From positions 1 through 60,408 of the forward strand of contig JABDJO010000043.1 of the NCBI GenBank assembly GCA_013002465.1: a stretch of 60,408 nucleotides of DNA, written 5' to 3'. This DNA is from Silicimonas sp. (GTDB taxonomy: Bacteria > Pseudomonadota > Alphaproteobacteria > Rhodobacterales > Rhodobacteraceae). A program made the position numbers and the translations under genes. The notes beneath the pieces are model-generated. The model had not been told where the DNA came from and ran no database searches. It saw only the letters and a list, made by a program, of their open reading frames with translations. This document shows positions 15,770 to 25,466 of the stretch, piece after piece; positions within the stretch are counted from its first letter, which is position 1, and each line of letters opens with the position of its first letter.

Positions 15770-15935
15770 GTCTGCGTCAGTGTATGCGACCGCGTCTTTT
15801 CGCACCTATGCCGACCGGATAGTTGGTATTGTTGCCGATGACAACACAATCTGGTGCCTTCGACACAAAAAATAACAAGACTTGCTGATATGTATGCGTC
15901 TGCGATCTATGTTATAAGTCGTCGGGGGGAATGCT

Positions 15936-16172
15936 ATGCAACGTATTTTATTACTGATCGCGGTTCTTGTCGGTGCCGGTTTCCTGTTCGAAGGCTACAC
16001 AGGCCAGGACATCGGGTTCAACAAGACGTTCGAACTAACCAAAGGTGCGGTATCCGGCGGATTTGCCGGTGGTTACGGTATGGCAACCGATGCCGGCCGG
16101 TCTGTAGGTGGCGCAGCATCTGGTATGGCCAATGGGATATCCAACAATATGGGCAGCGTTTTCGGGAAATAG
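15936..16172 (+). CDS. Small membrane protein with glycine-zipper-like tail
   Basis: A 78-residue protein: MQRILLLIAVLVGAGFLFEG is a hydrophobic helix with one Arg before it; the rest (GAVSGGFAGGYGMATDAGRS then VGGAASGMANGISNNMGSVF) is glycine-rich with repeated small residues spaced like a glycine zipper, suggesting helix packing or oligomerisation in a membrane. The start is preceded by a six-G run (CGGGGGGAATGCT), almost the same leader as the gene at 16244. Function unknown; not a recognised bacteriocin or toxin. Confidence 0.65.
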   Translation: MQRILLLIAVLVGAGFLFEGYTGQDIGFNKTFELTKGAVSGGFAGGYGMATDAGRSVGGAASGMANGISNNMGSVFGK

Positions 16173-16243
16173 ACCCAAGATTCGCAAGAAATCCCAATTT
16201 ATGGTAAGTTCTCGGCATTTGAATGTGCATTGGGGGGCTTGCT

Positions 16244-16411
16244 ATGCATGTAAGGCTTCTATCAATTGTTGTGTTGCTGTTTGCCGGGTATCTCGCGTTC
16301 GGAGGGTATCTTCATGCCAGTATGACCATGACGCCAGAGAATCTGATCGGTGACTTGGGCAACGCAATTGTTGGGGTCGTCAGCAGCGTGAAAAGCGCAA
16401 TATTTGGCTGA
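16244..16411 (+). CDS. Small membrane protein, likely paralogue-like neighbour
   Basis: A 55-residue protein: MHVRLLSIVVLLFAGYLAFG is a basic start plus hydrophobic helix, then a mostly hydrophobic amphipathic tail (NLIGDLGNAIVGVVSSVKSA). ATG at 16244 is chosen because TTGGGGGGCTTGCT precedes it, closely matching the leader of the gene at 15936 (six G, then TGCTATGCA); an ATG at 16223 lacks an RBS. The two genes are 71 bases apart on the same strand and probably of common origin. Confidence 0.62.
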   Translation: MHVRLLSIVVLLFAGYLAFGGYLHASMTMTPENLIGDLGNAIVGVVSSVKSAIFG

Positions 16412-16523
16412 CGCCTGAGGAAAACAGACGGAAATTCAGTGCGCCCTTGCAGCGGGCGGCAAAGTGGTTTTTGCGCCAAAGCCGCCAAAGAATTCTTGGG
16501 CGGTCGCAAAAGGTATTGCGCCC

Positions 16524-17273
16524 TCAGGCTTCCAGAAATGCCGCAATGGCGGCTTCGAAAGCCCGTGGATTGTCGGCATGAAGCCAGTGCCCGGCGTTCG
16601 GAATTTTCGCGAACCGGGCAGAGGGGAAATATGATTTTATATCGGGGCGATGATCCCGCGTGACATAGTCGCTTTCGGTTCCTGACAGGAACAACGTGGG
16701 TCCCTCGAAGCTTCCCGACATCGTTGGAAATCCGATGATACTGGGCATCTCGGCTTCAAGTGCATCAAGGTTCAAACGCCATCGCCGGGCAGGGACATCC
16801 AGTGATTGCAATAGAAAGGCGCGCACTCCGGGATCGTCAACGACCGTTTCCAGTTGCGTGTCGGCATCGCGCCGGCTTGTGATTTTGGACATGTCCACAG
16901 TGCGCATCGCATCAATCATGGGTTGCTGGGTGTGGGAATAGGCCACAGGGGCGATATCAGCGACAATCAGGCGCCGCACCCGGTCGGGATAGGTCAGCGC
17001 CAGTGCCATGGCCGCCTTGCCTCCCATCGAATGGCCCAGAACGTCCGACGTCCCGGAGATGGCATGCGCCAGATCGTCAGCCAGGTCAGGATAGCTATGC
17101 GCGTCGGACCAGGGACTTTCCCCGTGATTGCGCATGTCGACCGACGTGACATGCCGCGTGCCCGAAAAGCGCTTGGCAATCACACCCCAATTCCTGGCCG
17201 AACCAAAAAGCCCGTGGGCTATCAAAAGCGATGGCTTGTCGGTTGGGGAACCGTAGTGGATGGCATTCAGCAT
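16524..17273 (-). CDS. Alpha/beta hydrolase (YbfF-type esterase)
   Basis: A 249-residue cytoplasmic esterase. PSLLIAHGLFGSARNW carries the oxyanion region, VDMRNHGESPWS is a family block, LGHSMGGKAAMALAL holds the nucleophilic serine (GHSMG), and PNAGHWLHADNP the catalytic His; the acid is probably the Asp in LFLSGTESDYV. This block order matches the E. coli YbfF group. ATG at 17273 (MLNAIHYGS) is preferred over the 14-residue-longer frame, which would overlap the divergent gene's promoter. Confidence 0.88.
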   Translation of the reverse strand: MLNAIHYGSPTDKPSLLIAHGLFGSARNWGVIAKRFSGTRHVTSVDMRNHGESPWSDAHSYPDLADDLAHAISGTSDVLGHSMGGKAAMALALTYPDRVRRLIVADIAPVAYSHTQQPMIDAMRTVDMSKITSRRDADTQLETVVDDPGVRAFLLQSLDVPARRWRLNLDALEAEMPSIIGFPTMSGSFEGPTLFLSGTESDYVTRDHRPDIKSYFPSARFAKIPNAGHWLHADNPRAFEAAIAAFLEA

Positions 17274-17314
17274 GGCTTTTCTTAGCGCCCGGAACGCGGT
17301 ATCGCCAGAGCACA

Positions 17315-17680
17315 ATGGACGTCAAGAAGACAGCAGACAGCCTTGCGGCGCGCATGGCGACCCAGCTTAGGGTCAAGGGCGAAGGATTGGCCGAGGTCAC
17401 GGCCAAGGCCGGGCGTCGTCTGCCAAGGCATATGCGGTCCGCAGCCGAGACGATCGTGCAGGCGCAAACCATGGCAGAACACCCCAAACTCGCCCGATTG
17501 GTGGATGAAAGAGAGATCAGACGCGCCGAGCGAAAGCTGGCGAAATACCTCGCACGCCAAAACCCGCGCGCTGAACGGCTGAACGAAACCCTGGACGTGA
17601 TCGCAAAGATCGCATTCGTGATTTTCGTGATTGTCCTGGCGGTGTTCTTCTTCTTGCTATGGCGCGGCTATCTGACCTGA
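17315..17680 (+). CDS. Uncharacterised protein with C-terminal membrane anchor
   Basis: A 121-residue protein. Residues 1-90 are polar, basic and helical (RRLPRHMRSAAETIVQAQTM); residues 95-117 (IAFVIFVIVLAVFFFLLWRG) are a strongly hydrophobic C-terminal anchor. ATG at 17315 (MDVKKTADS) is chosen; the longer frame runs antisense into the hydrolase gene. It ends 3 bases before the convergent glyA stop. The set hydrolase-this gene-glyA looks familiar from Roseobacter genomes, but the function is unknown. Confidence 0.75.
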   Translation: MDVKKTADSLAARMATQLRVKGEGLAEVTAKAGRRLPRHMRSAAETIVQAQTMAEHPKLARLVDEREIRRAERKLAKYLARQNPRAERLNETLDVIAKIAFVIFVIVLAVFFFLLWRGYLT

Positions 17681-17683
17681 AAT

Positions 17684-18979
<1,296 letters not shown>

Positions 18980-19142
18980 GGGTGTCCTCCTGAGAAAGGT
19001 TGACGGTTTCTAAACGGATTGGGTCGCTGCGAAAAGCACTGAATCCGGCACTTTGGGGTGCCACGGCGTCGCGGCGAAATTATCCGGCCCTTGAGTTTCC
19101 CGTCTGCAAGGGCAATCGTGGCCGAAATGCGGGAAGAGGTTC

Positions 19143-19910
19143 ATGCGTCCATCCAAGTCCATTTCGTTTCGCGCCAGTGATGCGCCCGCCGCGGAACTCG
19201 CTCTGGCCGACTTGATCAAACGGTACGGACAATCGGAAGTCGAAGACGCCGATGTTGTGGTTGCGCTTGGTGGCGACGGGTTCATGTTGGACACGTTGAA
19301 AGACGTTCGCCCCCTGGACAAGCCAGTCTATGGCATGAACCGGGGCACGGTCGGATTTCTGATGAACGAATACGAGGAAAACGACCTGCCCGCCCGGCTT
19401 GCCTCGGCCGAAGAGGCCACAATCAATCCTTTGCACATGCGTGCCAAAAGCGGCGATGGCACAATCTCGGAAGGGCTGGCAATTAACGAGGTTTCGCTTT
19501 TGCGCGAGGGACCGCAAGCGGCGCGGCTTCAGATCAGCGTGGATGGAAATCTGCGCCTGACCGAATTGGTCTGTGACGGGGCTTTGGTGGCCACGCCGGC
19601 GGGGTCGACAGCTTACAATTACTCGGCCCACGGACCTATCTTGCCAATCGGTTCAGAAGTGCTGGCCCTGACCGCCGTTGCGCCTTTTCGCCCCAGACGT
19701 TGGCGGGGCGCATTGCTGCCAAAAACCGCGAAGGTGCGATTTGATGTTCAAAACCCGGCAAAGCGCCCGGTGATGGCGGATGCCGACGGAAAACCAGTAC
19801 GCAATGTGCATTGGGTCGAGGTGCGTAGCGAACCGGACGTGCGCCACCGCATCCTCTTTGACCCAGGACACGGCCTTGAAGAGCGGTTGATCCGCGAACA
19901 ATTCCTTTAG
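19143..19910 (+). CDS. nadK: NAD kinase
   Basis: A 255-residue ATP-NAD kinase, the only route to NADP. VALGGDGFMLDTL is the diagnostic GGDG motif, YGMNRGTVGFLMN the second substrate loop, and LVATPAGSTAYNYSAHGPIL the conserved C-terminal domain block. It matches the short alphaproteobacterial form without an N-terminal extension. GCGGGAAGAGGTTC before the ATG gives the RBS. It is divergent from glyA. Confidence 0.96.
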   Translation: MRPSKSISFRASDAPAAELALADLIKRYGQSEVEDADVVVALGGDGFMLDTLKDVRPLDKPVYGMNRGTVGFLMNEYEENDLPARLASAEEATINPLHMRAKSGDGTISEGLAINEVSLLREGPQAARLQISVDGNLRLTELVCDGALVATPAGSTAYNYSAHGPILPIGSEVLALTAVAPFRPRRWRGALLPKTAKVRFDVQNPAKRPVMADADGKPVRNVHWVEVRSEPDVRHRILFDPGHGLEERLIREQFL

Positions 19911-19979
19911 TTCATCAAGATTTAGACACAAACCACCAATACCAGAGGACGACCGTTTGCGAACCGGAGACATCTTGCC

Positions 19980-20513
19980 GTGACCAGATTCCTTGCGAAA
20001 TTCATTCCCATCCTTGTGCTTGCGGCCTGCGGAACAGCGTTGCCAAGGGGCGAGGCGGTGCCAATTCAGAAGGTCTTGGCCGATACAAGGGGTCTGAATT
20101 ACGAGTGCGTCAACTACGACGCTTCGACTGATTCATGCGAAGGTCTCGCACGCCGCAAAGTGCGTGGCGACAGAATATACTATGACGCCTCGTTCATCTT
20201 TCCGGGACCCAATTTCGACGTGATCCGCATGAGCATGGCGGCCGATTTCCGCATTGAAGGTGGCCGCTATTGCGGTGACATGTCGGATGCCGACATCAAG
20301 ATAGAAGGCAAGTTAAGTGCCGGACAGCGCAGCCTGATCGAAGAAATCATGCTGGCCGAGATGCTTTCATTGGGCGAGGTCTGCGGCGTCTATTACCGCG
20401 AAAACGGCCAATACGTCAGCGTCACCACCGACCGTGCCGGGCGTGTCCTGCCCGACGGGGTCGAAAGCGTGCGGTTCTTCAAGCGCCCGAAGCAGCTGCG
20501 CCTTATGCCTTAG
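19980..20513 (+). CDS. Putative lipoprotein of unknown function
   Basis: A 177-residue protein with a lipoprotein signal: FLAKFIPILVLAACG places a lipobox (LAAC) at about residues 14-17. The mature part has four Cys in pairs (YECVNYDASTDSCEG, GRYCGD, GEVCGVYY), suggesting periplasmic disulfides. GTG start at 19980. The 3' end overlaps the convergent prpE gene by 11 bases. No known domain recognised. Confidence 0.75.
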   Translation: MTRFLAKFIPILVLAACGTALPRGEAVPIQKVLADTRGLNYECVNYDASTDSCEGLARRKVRGDRIYYDASFIFPGPNFDVIRMSMAADFRIEGGRYCGDMSDADIKIEGKLSAGQRSLIEEIMLAEMLSLGEVCGVYYRENGQYVSVTTDRAGRVLPDGVESVRFFKRPKQLRLMP

Positions 20514-22395
20514 CGTAGCCGATTTTACCAAGGGCGGTCTTGATTTCATCCAGGATTGCCGGATCGTCGATAGTTGCGGGCATCTTGAATTCCTCGCTGT
20601 CCGCGATCTTGACCATGGTGCCGCGCAGGATCTTGCCCGAACGTGTTTTGGGTAGGCGATCCACGACAACTGCGTGTTTGAACGCTGCCACCGGCCCGAT
20701 CTTTTCACGCACGAGCTTCACGCATTCCTCGATGATATCGTTGTCCGTGCGGTCGGTGCCAGAGTTTGTGCAAAGGAACCCAAGCGGCAACTGCCCTTTC
20801 AACTGATCGGTGGCACCGATCACTGCACATTCAGCCACGTCCGGATGACCGGCCAGAACTTCCTCCATCGCACCGGTCGACAGGCGGTGGCCTGCAACGT
20901 TGATGACGTCGTCGGTGCGCGCCATGATATAGAGGTAGCCGTCCTCGTCTTTATATCCGGCGTCGCCGGTTTCGTAATACCCGGGGAAATGCTCTAGATA
21001 GCTTTTCAAGTAGCGTTCTTCGGCATTCCACAGGTTCGGCAATGTGCCCGGTGGCAAGGGAAGCTTGACCGCGATTGCACCCATGTCGCCCGTCGGCACC
21101 TCGTGGCCGCCCTCGTCAAGAATATGCACGTCATACCCAGGCATCGGGACCGAGGGCGAACCAAGCTTGACGGGCAGTTCCTCGATCCCGAGGGGGTTGG
21201 CGGCAATGGCCCACCCGGTTTCGGTCTGCCACCAGTGGTCGATCACCGGAACGTTAAGCTGATCCTGTGCCCACTGGATGGTGTCGGGGTCAGCACGTTC
21301 GCCCGCCAAGTAGACCGCACGCAGGCCGGCAAGGTCGTATTTCTTGACATAATCGCCCGCCGAATCTTCCCGCTTGACGGCGCGGAAGGCGGTTGGTGCC
21401 GTAAAAAAGCTTTTGACGTCATGCTCAGAAATAACCCGCCAGAAAGTGCCTGCGTCGGGCGTGCCGACAGGTTTGCCTTCGAACACAATAGTCGTGTTTC
21501 CGGCGATCAGCGGCGCATAGCAGATATAGGAATGCCCCACCACCCAGCCCACATCCGAGGCGGCCCAGAAAACCTCGCCCGGGTTGACGTTATAGATGTT
21601 CTTCATTGTCCAGTGCAGTGCCACCAGTTGCCCGCCCGTGTGGCGTATGACCCCCTTTGGCTGGCCAGTGGTGCCCGAGGTGTAAAGAATATAGGCCGGG
21701 TGGTTGCCCTCGACGGGCACACAGTCTGCAGGAGCGATTCCGTGCTGAAAATCGTCCCAGTTGACGTCCCGACCGGGTGTTAGATCGGCAACTTCTTGTT
21801 CGCGCTGGAAAATCACGCAGAAGTCCGGCTTGTGTGACGCCATCTCGATGGCACCATCCAAAAGCGGCTTGTAATGGACCACGCGCCCGGGTTCCAAACC
21901 GCACGAAGCGGCGATAATGCACTTGGGGGCGCAATCGTCGATACGCACCGCCAATTCGTTGGCCGCAAATCCGCCGAAGACCACCGAATGGACCGCCCCG
22001 AGACGGGCACAGGCCAGCATGGCTTCCAAGGCTTCGGGCACCATGGGCATGTAGATTATGACGCGGTCGCCTTTTTCGACGCCCTTGGCCCGGAGCGCTC
22101 CGGCAAGCGAGGCGACACGATCCTTCAACTCGCCATAGGTGATCGCCCGCTTAGTATGTGTGATCGGGCTGTCATAGATGATGGCCGCTTGATCCCCGCG
22201 GCCAGCCTCGACATGGCGATCAACGGCGTTCCAGCAGGTGTTGACCATGCCGTCGGTAAACCATTCGTAAAGTGGAGCCTTGTCGTCGTTCAGTGCTCGC
22301 GTGGGCTTTTGATCCCAGTCGATCGCTTCGGCGGCGTCCATCCAGAAACGCTCCGGGTCGCTCTGCCAAGCGCCATAGATTTCGCGATAGCCCAT
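20503..22395 (-). CDS. prpE: Propionyl-CoA synthetase
   Basis: A 630-residue acyl-CoA synthetase activating propionate (and possibly acrylate) with ATP and CoA. AMP-binding blocks: YILYTSGTTGQPKGVIRHTG (P-loop-like), WWQTETGWAIAANP (A5), YYETGDAG (A7) and LPKTRSGKILRGTM (A10, catalytic lysine). It matches PrpE, not Acs: N terminus MGYREIYGAWQSDPERFW and C terminus MPATIDDPAILDEI are typical. Propionyl-CoA metabolism is important in roseobacters that degrade DMSP. The region upstream of its start contains clustered TTTGCAAA half-sites, the motif class of ScfR/PccR regulators. Confidence 0.93.
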   Translation of the reverse strand: MGYREIYGAWQSDPERFWMDAAEAIDWDQKPTRALNDDKAPLYEWFTDGMVNTCWNAVDRHVEAGRGDQAAIIYDSPITHTKRAITYGELKDRVASLAGALRAKGVEKGDRVIIYMPMVPEALEAMLACARLGAVHSVVFGGFAANELAVRIDDCAPKCIIAASCGLEPGRVVHYKPLLDGAIEMASHKPDFCVIFQREQEVADLTPGRDVNWDDFQHGIAPADCVPVEGNHPAYILYTSGTTGQPKGVIRHTGGQLVALHWTMKNIYNVNPGEVFWAASDVGWVVGHSYICYAPLIAGNTTIVFEGKPVGTPDAGTFWRVISEHDVKSFFTAPTAFRAVKREDSAGDYVKKYDLAGLRAVYLAGERADPDTIQWAQDQLNVPVIDHWWQTETGWAIAANPLGIEELPVKLGSPSVPMPGYDVHILDEGGHEVPTGDMGAIAVKLPLPPGTLPNLWNAEERYLKSYLEHFPGYYETGDAGYKDEDGYLYIMARTDDVINVAGHRLSTGAMEEVLAGHPDVAECAVIGATDQLKGQLPLGFLCTNSGTDRTDNDIIEECVKLVREKIGPVAAFKHAVVVDRLPKTRSGKILRGTMVKIADSEEFKMPATIDDPAILDEIKTALGKIGYAKA

Positions 22396-22494
22396 AAACG
22401 GTCCTCCTCCAATTCCATGGCGTTGGTGTTACGAGACCGCCCGGCGTTCGCGCAAGTCCCGTTGACGTTGGTCGCGGCAGATGGCCGCAATTTA

Positions 22495-22592
22495 TTTGCA
22501 GAATTTGCTGTTGGTCGCTGCAAATTTTTGCAAACCCACGCAATCGCCACACAACATCAGGCAAACTTGGTGCTGTTCTGCAAATTTGCAAA
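22495..22592 (-). promoter_or_regulatory. Cluster of TTTGCAAA half-sites (ScfR/PccR-like operators)
   Basis: Perfect TTTGCAAA occurs at 22527-22534 and 22585-22592, each preceded by a CTGCAAA partner (22518-22524 and 22578-22584); a third pair of weaker half-sites, TTTGCAGA and TTTGCTG, is at 22495-22510. All lie 100-197 bases upstream of the prpE start in the only gap before maeB. TTTGCAAA pairs are the published site class of the short-chain acyl-CoA regulator PccR of Rhodobacter sphaeroides, which makes propionyl-CoA-responsive control of prpE a reasonable inference. Confidence 0.6.
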
Positions 22593-22598
22593 GCCAAT

Positions 22599-24881
22599 CT
22601 ATCCGTAATGAGCCACCGGCGTTCCTGCCAAAGCCGAGATGTTCAGCAGCCCCCGCGCGGTGATCGACGGCGTCACGATGTGGGCGCGGTTGGCCATGCC
22701 CATCAGGATCGGACCAACCTCCAGACCGCCGGCTTTCATCTTGAGGATGTTGCGCACGGCCGACGCGGCGTCGGTGTTGGCAAAAACCAGAACATTGGCC
22801 TGCCCCGAGAACCGGGCGTTCGGCATGATCCGTTCGCGGATGTTCACATCAAGCGCCGTGTCGGTGTGCATTTCGCCTTCGTAGGCAAAGTCCTGAGGTT
22901 CGGAATCGAGGATTTCAAGCGCCGCTCTCATCCGGCGTCCGGTGTCGCAATCAAGGTTTCCGAACTGGCTGTGACTGCAGAGGGCAATCTTGGGATTCTG
23001 TCCGAACCGGCGAACGTGCCGTGCCGCGCCTACGACTGTTTCTGCGATCTGCTCGGCAGTCGGTTCCGGATGGACGTGCGTGTCGGCAATGAACAAGGGG
23101 CCATCTTCCAGGATCACCAGGCTGAGGGCGCCGATCGGGTGCCGACCCTCAGTGGCCAGGACCTCGTCAACATAGCGCAGGTGCCACAGATATTGACCGA
23201 AGGTGCCGCAGATCAGGCTGTCGGCCTCGCCCCGATGGACCATTACCGCGCCGATGGCGGTATTGTTGGTGCGCATGATCGCGCGAGCCAGTTCCGGCGT
23301 GACGCCACGGCGTTCCATCAATTGGTGGTAGGTGGTCCAATAGTCCCGATAGCGAGGGTCGTCTTGAGGGTTGCACAATTCGAAATCCCGTCCAACCTTG
23401 ATCGGCAGACCCAGGCGGTCGATCCGGGCCTCGACAACCTCGGGTCGGCCAATCAGGACCGGTTTGTCCGCCATCTCTTCCAGCATGGCGGTCGCGGCGC
23501 GCAGAACGCGCTCGTTTTCGCCCTCGGCAAAGACGATTGTGCGGCCGACCGTCGAAGCCGCCTCAAAGACCGGTCGCATGATCATCGTCGACTTGAAGAC
23601 CGACGCGTTCAGGCGATGCTTGTAAGCGTCGATATCGGCAATCGGGCGTGTTGCAACTCCGGTTTCCATTGCAGCCTTGGCCACTGCAACCGCAACAACC
23701 CCACTAAGACGCGGATCAAACGGCTTGGGAATCAGATAGTTGCGGCCAAACGTCATCTCTTCGCCGCTATAGGCCGCAGCGGCTTCGGCTGATGTTGTGG
23801 CGCGGGCGAGTTTTGCAATGCCCTCCACGCAAGCGATTTTCATTTCGTCATTGATCGTCGTCGCCCCGACATCCAGCGCTCCACGAAAGATAAAGGGAAA
23901 ACACAGGACGTTGTTGACCTGATTGGGCACGTCCGAGCGACCTGTGGCAATGATCGCGTCGGGTGCCACCTTGCGGACCTCGTCGGGCATGATCTCGGGG
24001 TCCGGGTTGGCAAGCGCGAAGACAATAGGAGGTGACGCCATCTTCGCCACCATGGCGCCGTTCAGAACACCGGGGCCAGAGAGACCAAGAAACAGATCGG
24101 CGTCGTCGATGACATCATCCAGCGAGCGTGGGCCGCCAGGTTGGGCGAATTCGGCCTTTTGCGGTGTCATGTCCGCTTCGCGCCCTTCATGAACAAGCCC
24201 TTCAAGGTCGCAAAGCCAGATGTTTTCGCGTTTCACGCCCAGCTTGACCAGCATATTGAGGCAGGCGATCCCTGCCGCGCCCCCGCCGGTCGAAACGACC
24301 TTGATGTCCTCAAAGGATTTTTCCGCCACGCGAAGGGCGTTCGTTGCAGCAGCCCCCACGACGATGGCCGTGCCATGCTGATCGTCGTGAAAGACCGGAA
24401 TGTTCATGCGCTCGTTGCACAGCTTTTCGACAACGAAACAGTCGGGGGATTTGATGTCTTCAAGGTTGATCGCACCGAATGTGGGTTCCAGGGCACAAAC
24501 GATGTCGGCCACCCGTTCGGGGTCGCTTTCGTTCAATTCGATGTCAAAACAGTCGATATTGGCAAAGTTCTTGAACAGCACCGCCTTGCCTTCCATCACC
24601 GGCTTTGCCGCCAGGCCGCCGATGTTTCCCAGCCCCAAAACCGCCGAACCATTGGTAACAACAGCCACCATATTGGCGCGGGCGGTGAATTTACTGGCCG
24701 CCATCGGATCGGCCTTTATTTCAAGGCAGGCCTCGGCCACGCCTGGGCTGTAAGCCAAGGACAGATCGCGACCGTTGGCCAGTGGTTTGGTTGCGCGGAT
24801 TTCCAGTTTTCCGGGCTTTGGCAATTCGTGGTAATCAAGCGCGGGATGCCGGGCCGGAGTTTCGCGTGCGTCGTGTGTCAT
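22599..24881 (-). CDS. maeB: NADP-dependent malic enzyme with phosphotransacetylase-like domain
   Basis: A 760-residue two-domain enzyme converting malate to pyruvate plus CO2. Residues 1-430 are the malic enzyme part: [36 protein letters not shown] (metal Asp) and [15 protein letters not shown] (NADP site). Residues 440-760 resemble phosphotransacetylase ([14 protein letters not shown]...LCSHSQFGN) but serve a regulatory role in MaeB proteins. Length is typical. GGAGGGACAGG precedes the ATG, and a 24-bp palindrome lies just upstream of that. Confidence 0.95.
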   Translation of the reverse strand: MTHDARETPARHPALDYHELPKPGKLEIRATKPLANGRDLSLAYSPGVAEACLEIKADPMAASKFTARANMVAVVTNGSAVLGLGNIGGLAAKPVMEGKAVLFKNFANIDCFDIELNESDPERVADIVCALEPTFGAINLEDIKSPDCFVVEKLCNERMNIPVFHDDQHGTAIVVGAAATNALRVAEKSFEDIKVVSTGGGAAGIACLNMLVKLGVKRENIWLCDLEGLVHEGREADMTPQKAEFAQPGGPRSLDDVIDDADLFLGLSGPGVLNGAMVAKMASPPIVFALANPDPEIMPDEVRKVAPDAIIATGRSDVPNQVNNVLCFPFIFRGALDVGATTINDEMKIACVEGIAKLARATTSAEAAAAYSGEEMTFGRNYLIPKPFDPRLSGVVAVAVAKAAMETGVATRPIADIDAYKHRLNASVFKSTMIMRPVFEAASTVGRTIVFAEGENERVLRAATAMLEEMADKPVLIGRPEVVEARIDRLGLPIKVGRDFELCNPQDDPRYRDYWTTYHQLMERRGVTPELARAIMRTNNTAIGAVMVHRGEADSLICGTFGQYLWHLRYVDEVLATEGRHPIGALSLVILEDGPLFIADTHVHPEPTAEQIAETVVGAARHVRRFGQNPKIALCSHSQFGNLDCDTGRRMRAALEILDSEPQDFAYEGEMHTDTALDVNIRERIMPNARFSGQANVLVFANTDAASAVRNILKMKAGGLEVGPILMGMANRAHIVTPSITARGLLNISALAGTPVAHYG

Positions 24882-24895
24882 CCTGTCCCTCCGAC

Positions 24896-24919
24896 AAATA
24901 GTTTAACGCTAAACTATTT
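24896..24919 (-). promoter_or_regulatory. 24-bp palindromic operator candidate before maeB
   Basis: AAATAGTTTA-ACGC-TAAACTATTT: perfect 10-bp arms around a 4-base centre, 15-38 bases upstream of the maeB ATG and in the only intergenic gap with divergent cdd. AT-rich with symmetric arms separated by one helical-turn spacing, it looks like the operator of a dimeric winged-HTH (MarR-like) or similar regulator; no regulator gene is adjacent. Confidence 0.6.
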
Positions 24920-25072
24920 TGACTTCTGCCTATGCGCCCGCCGTCAAGCCGTCAATGCGGAATGCGGGCATTCGTGCAGTCTGCGGTGAAGTTTGGCTCG
25001 GAGCAAGGGGGTGCGGCTCTTGCCTTCCGCGCAGCGCCGCGCCACCTTGGCCGAAAACAAAGGACACCGCCC

Positions 25073-25465
25073 ATGGACCTGACAGAAGCAGCCGCCGCAG
25101 TTCGCCAGAACGCCTATGCGCCTTATTCCAATTTCAAGGTCGGCGCAGCAGTGAAATCCAGATCGGGGAAGGTGTACAGGGGTTGCAATGTTGAGAATAC
25201 CGCTTATCCCGAAGGCACCTGCGCCGAAGCGGGAGCGATTGCTGCAATGGTGGCAGCCGGCGAGTCATCGCTTACTGAAGTAGCAGTAATTGCAGACAGT
25301 CCGGAACCGGTGACGCCCTGCGGTGGTTGTCGCCAGAAGCTTTTCGAATTCGCAACGTCGGATGCAAAAATCACCATGGCGTCGGTTTCCGGCAAGATCG
25401 TGACAATGAACGTCTCGGACCTATTGCCGGGCGCCTTTGTGAAATCCCAGATGGAAAAGCACTGA
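25073..25465 (+). CDS. cdd: Cytidine deaminase
   Basis: A 130-residue zinc enzyme deaminating cytidine and deoxycytidine. NAYAPYSNFKVGAAV is the substrate-binding block, GTCAEAGAIAAM carries the zinc Cys and catalytic Glu, and TPCGGCRQKLFEF the other two zinc cysteines: the CAE...PCGGC layout of the tetrameric class. ATG at 25073 follows AAAGGACACC; the longer open frame upstream has no site and would add 47 atypical residues. First gene of the salvage operon, one base before deoA. Confidence 0.95.
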   Translation: MDLTEAAAAVRQNAYAPYSNFKVGAAVKSRSGKVYRGCNVENTAYPEGTCAEAGAIAAMVAAGESSLTEVAVIADSPEPVTPCGGCRQKLFEFATSDAKITMASVSGKIVTMNVSDLLPGAFVKSQMEKH

Positions 25466-25466
25466 C

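Larger units (their letters stand above)
15082..15935. other. Long gene-poor region
   Basis: About 850 bases without a gene I can support. It holds a perfect TTATCCACA (15268-15276) and a near match TTATCCCCA (15302-15310), an 11-bp inverted repeat with a 41-base loop ending in a T-run (15631-15697), and an 11-bp hairpin with one mismatch (15740-15769). A minus-strand open frame at 15324-15683 is Pro/Ser/Cys-rich with no RBS, and the plus-strand frame at 15471-15731 overlaps it; neither looks real. Just before 15936, TATGTTATAAG could be a -10 region. Confidence 0.5.

Noticed and set aside
18980..19142. Glycine riboswitch upstream of glyA
   Set aside because: No recognisable tandem aptamer core in the 163 bases between glyA and nadK.
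22608..23792. 394-codon open frame on the plus strand
   Set aside because: Antisense to maeB, which has complete catalytic motifs.
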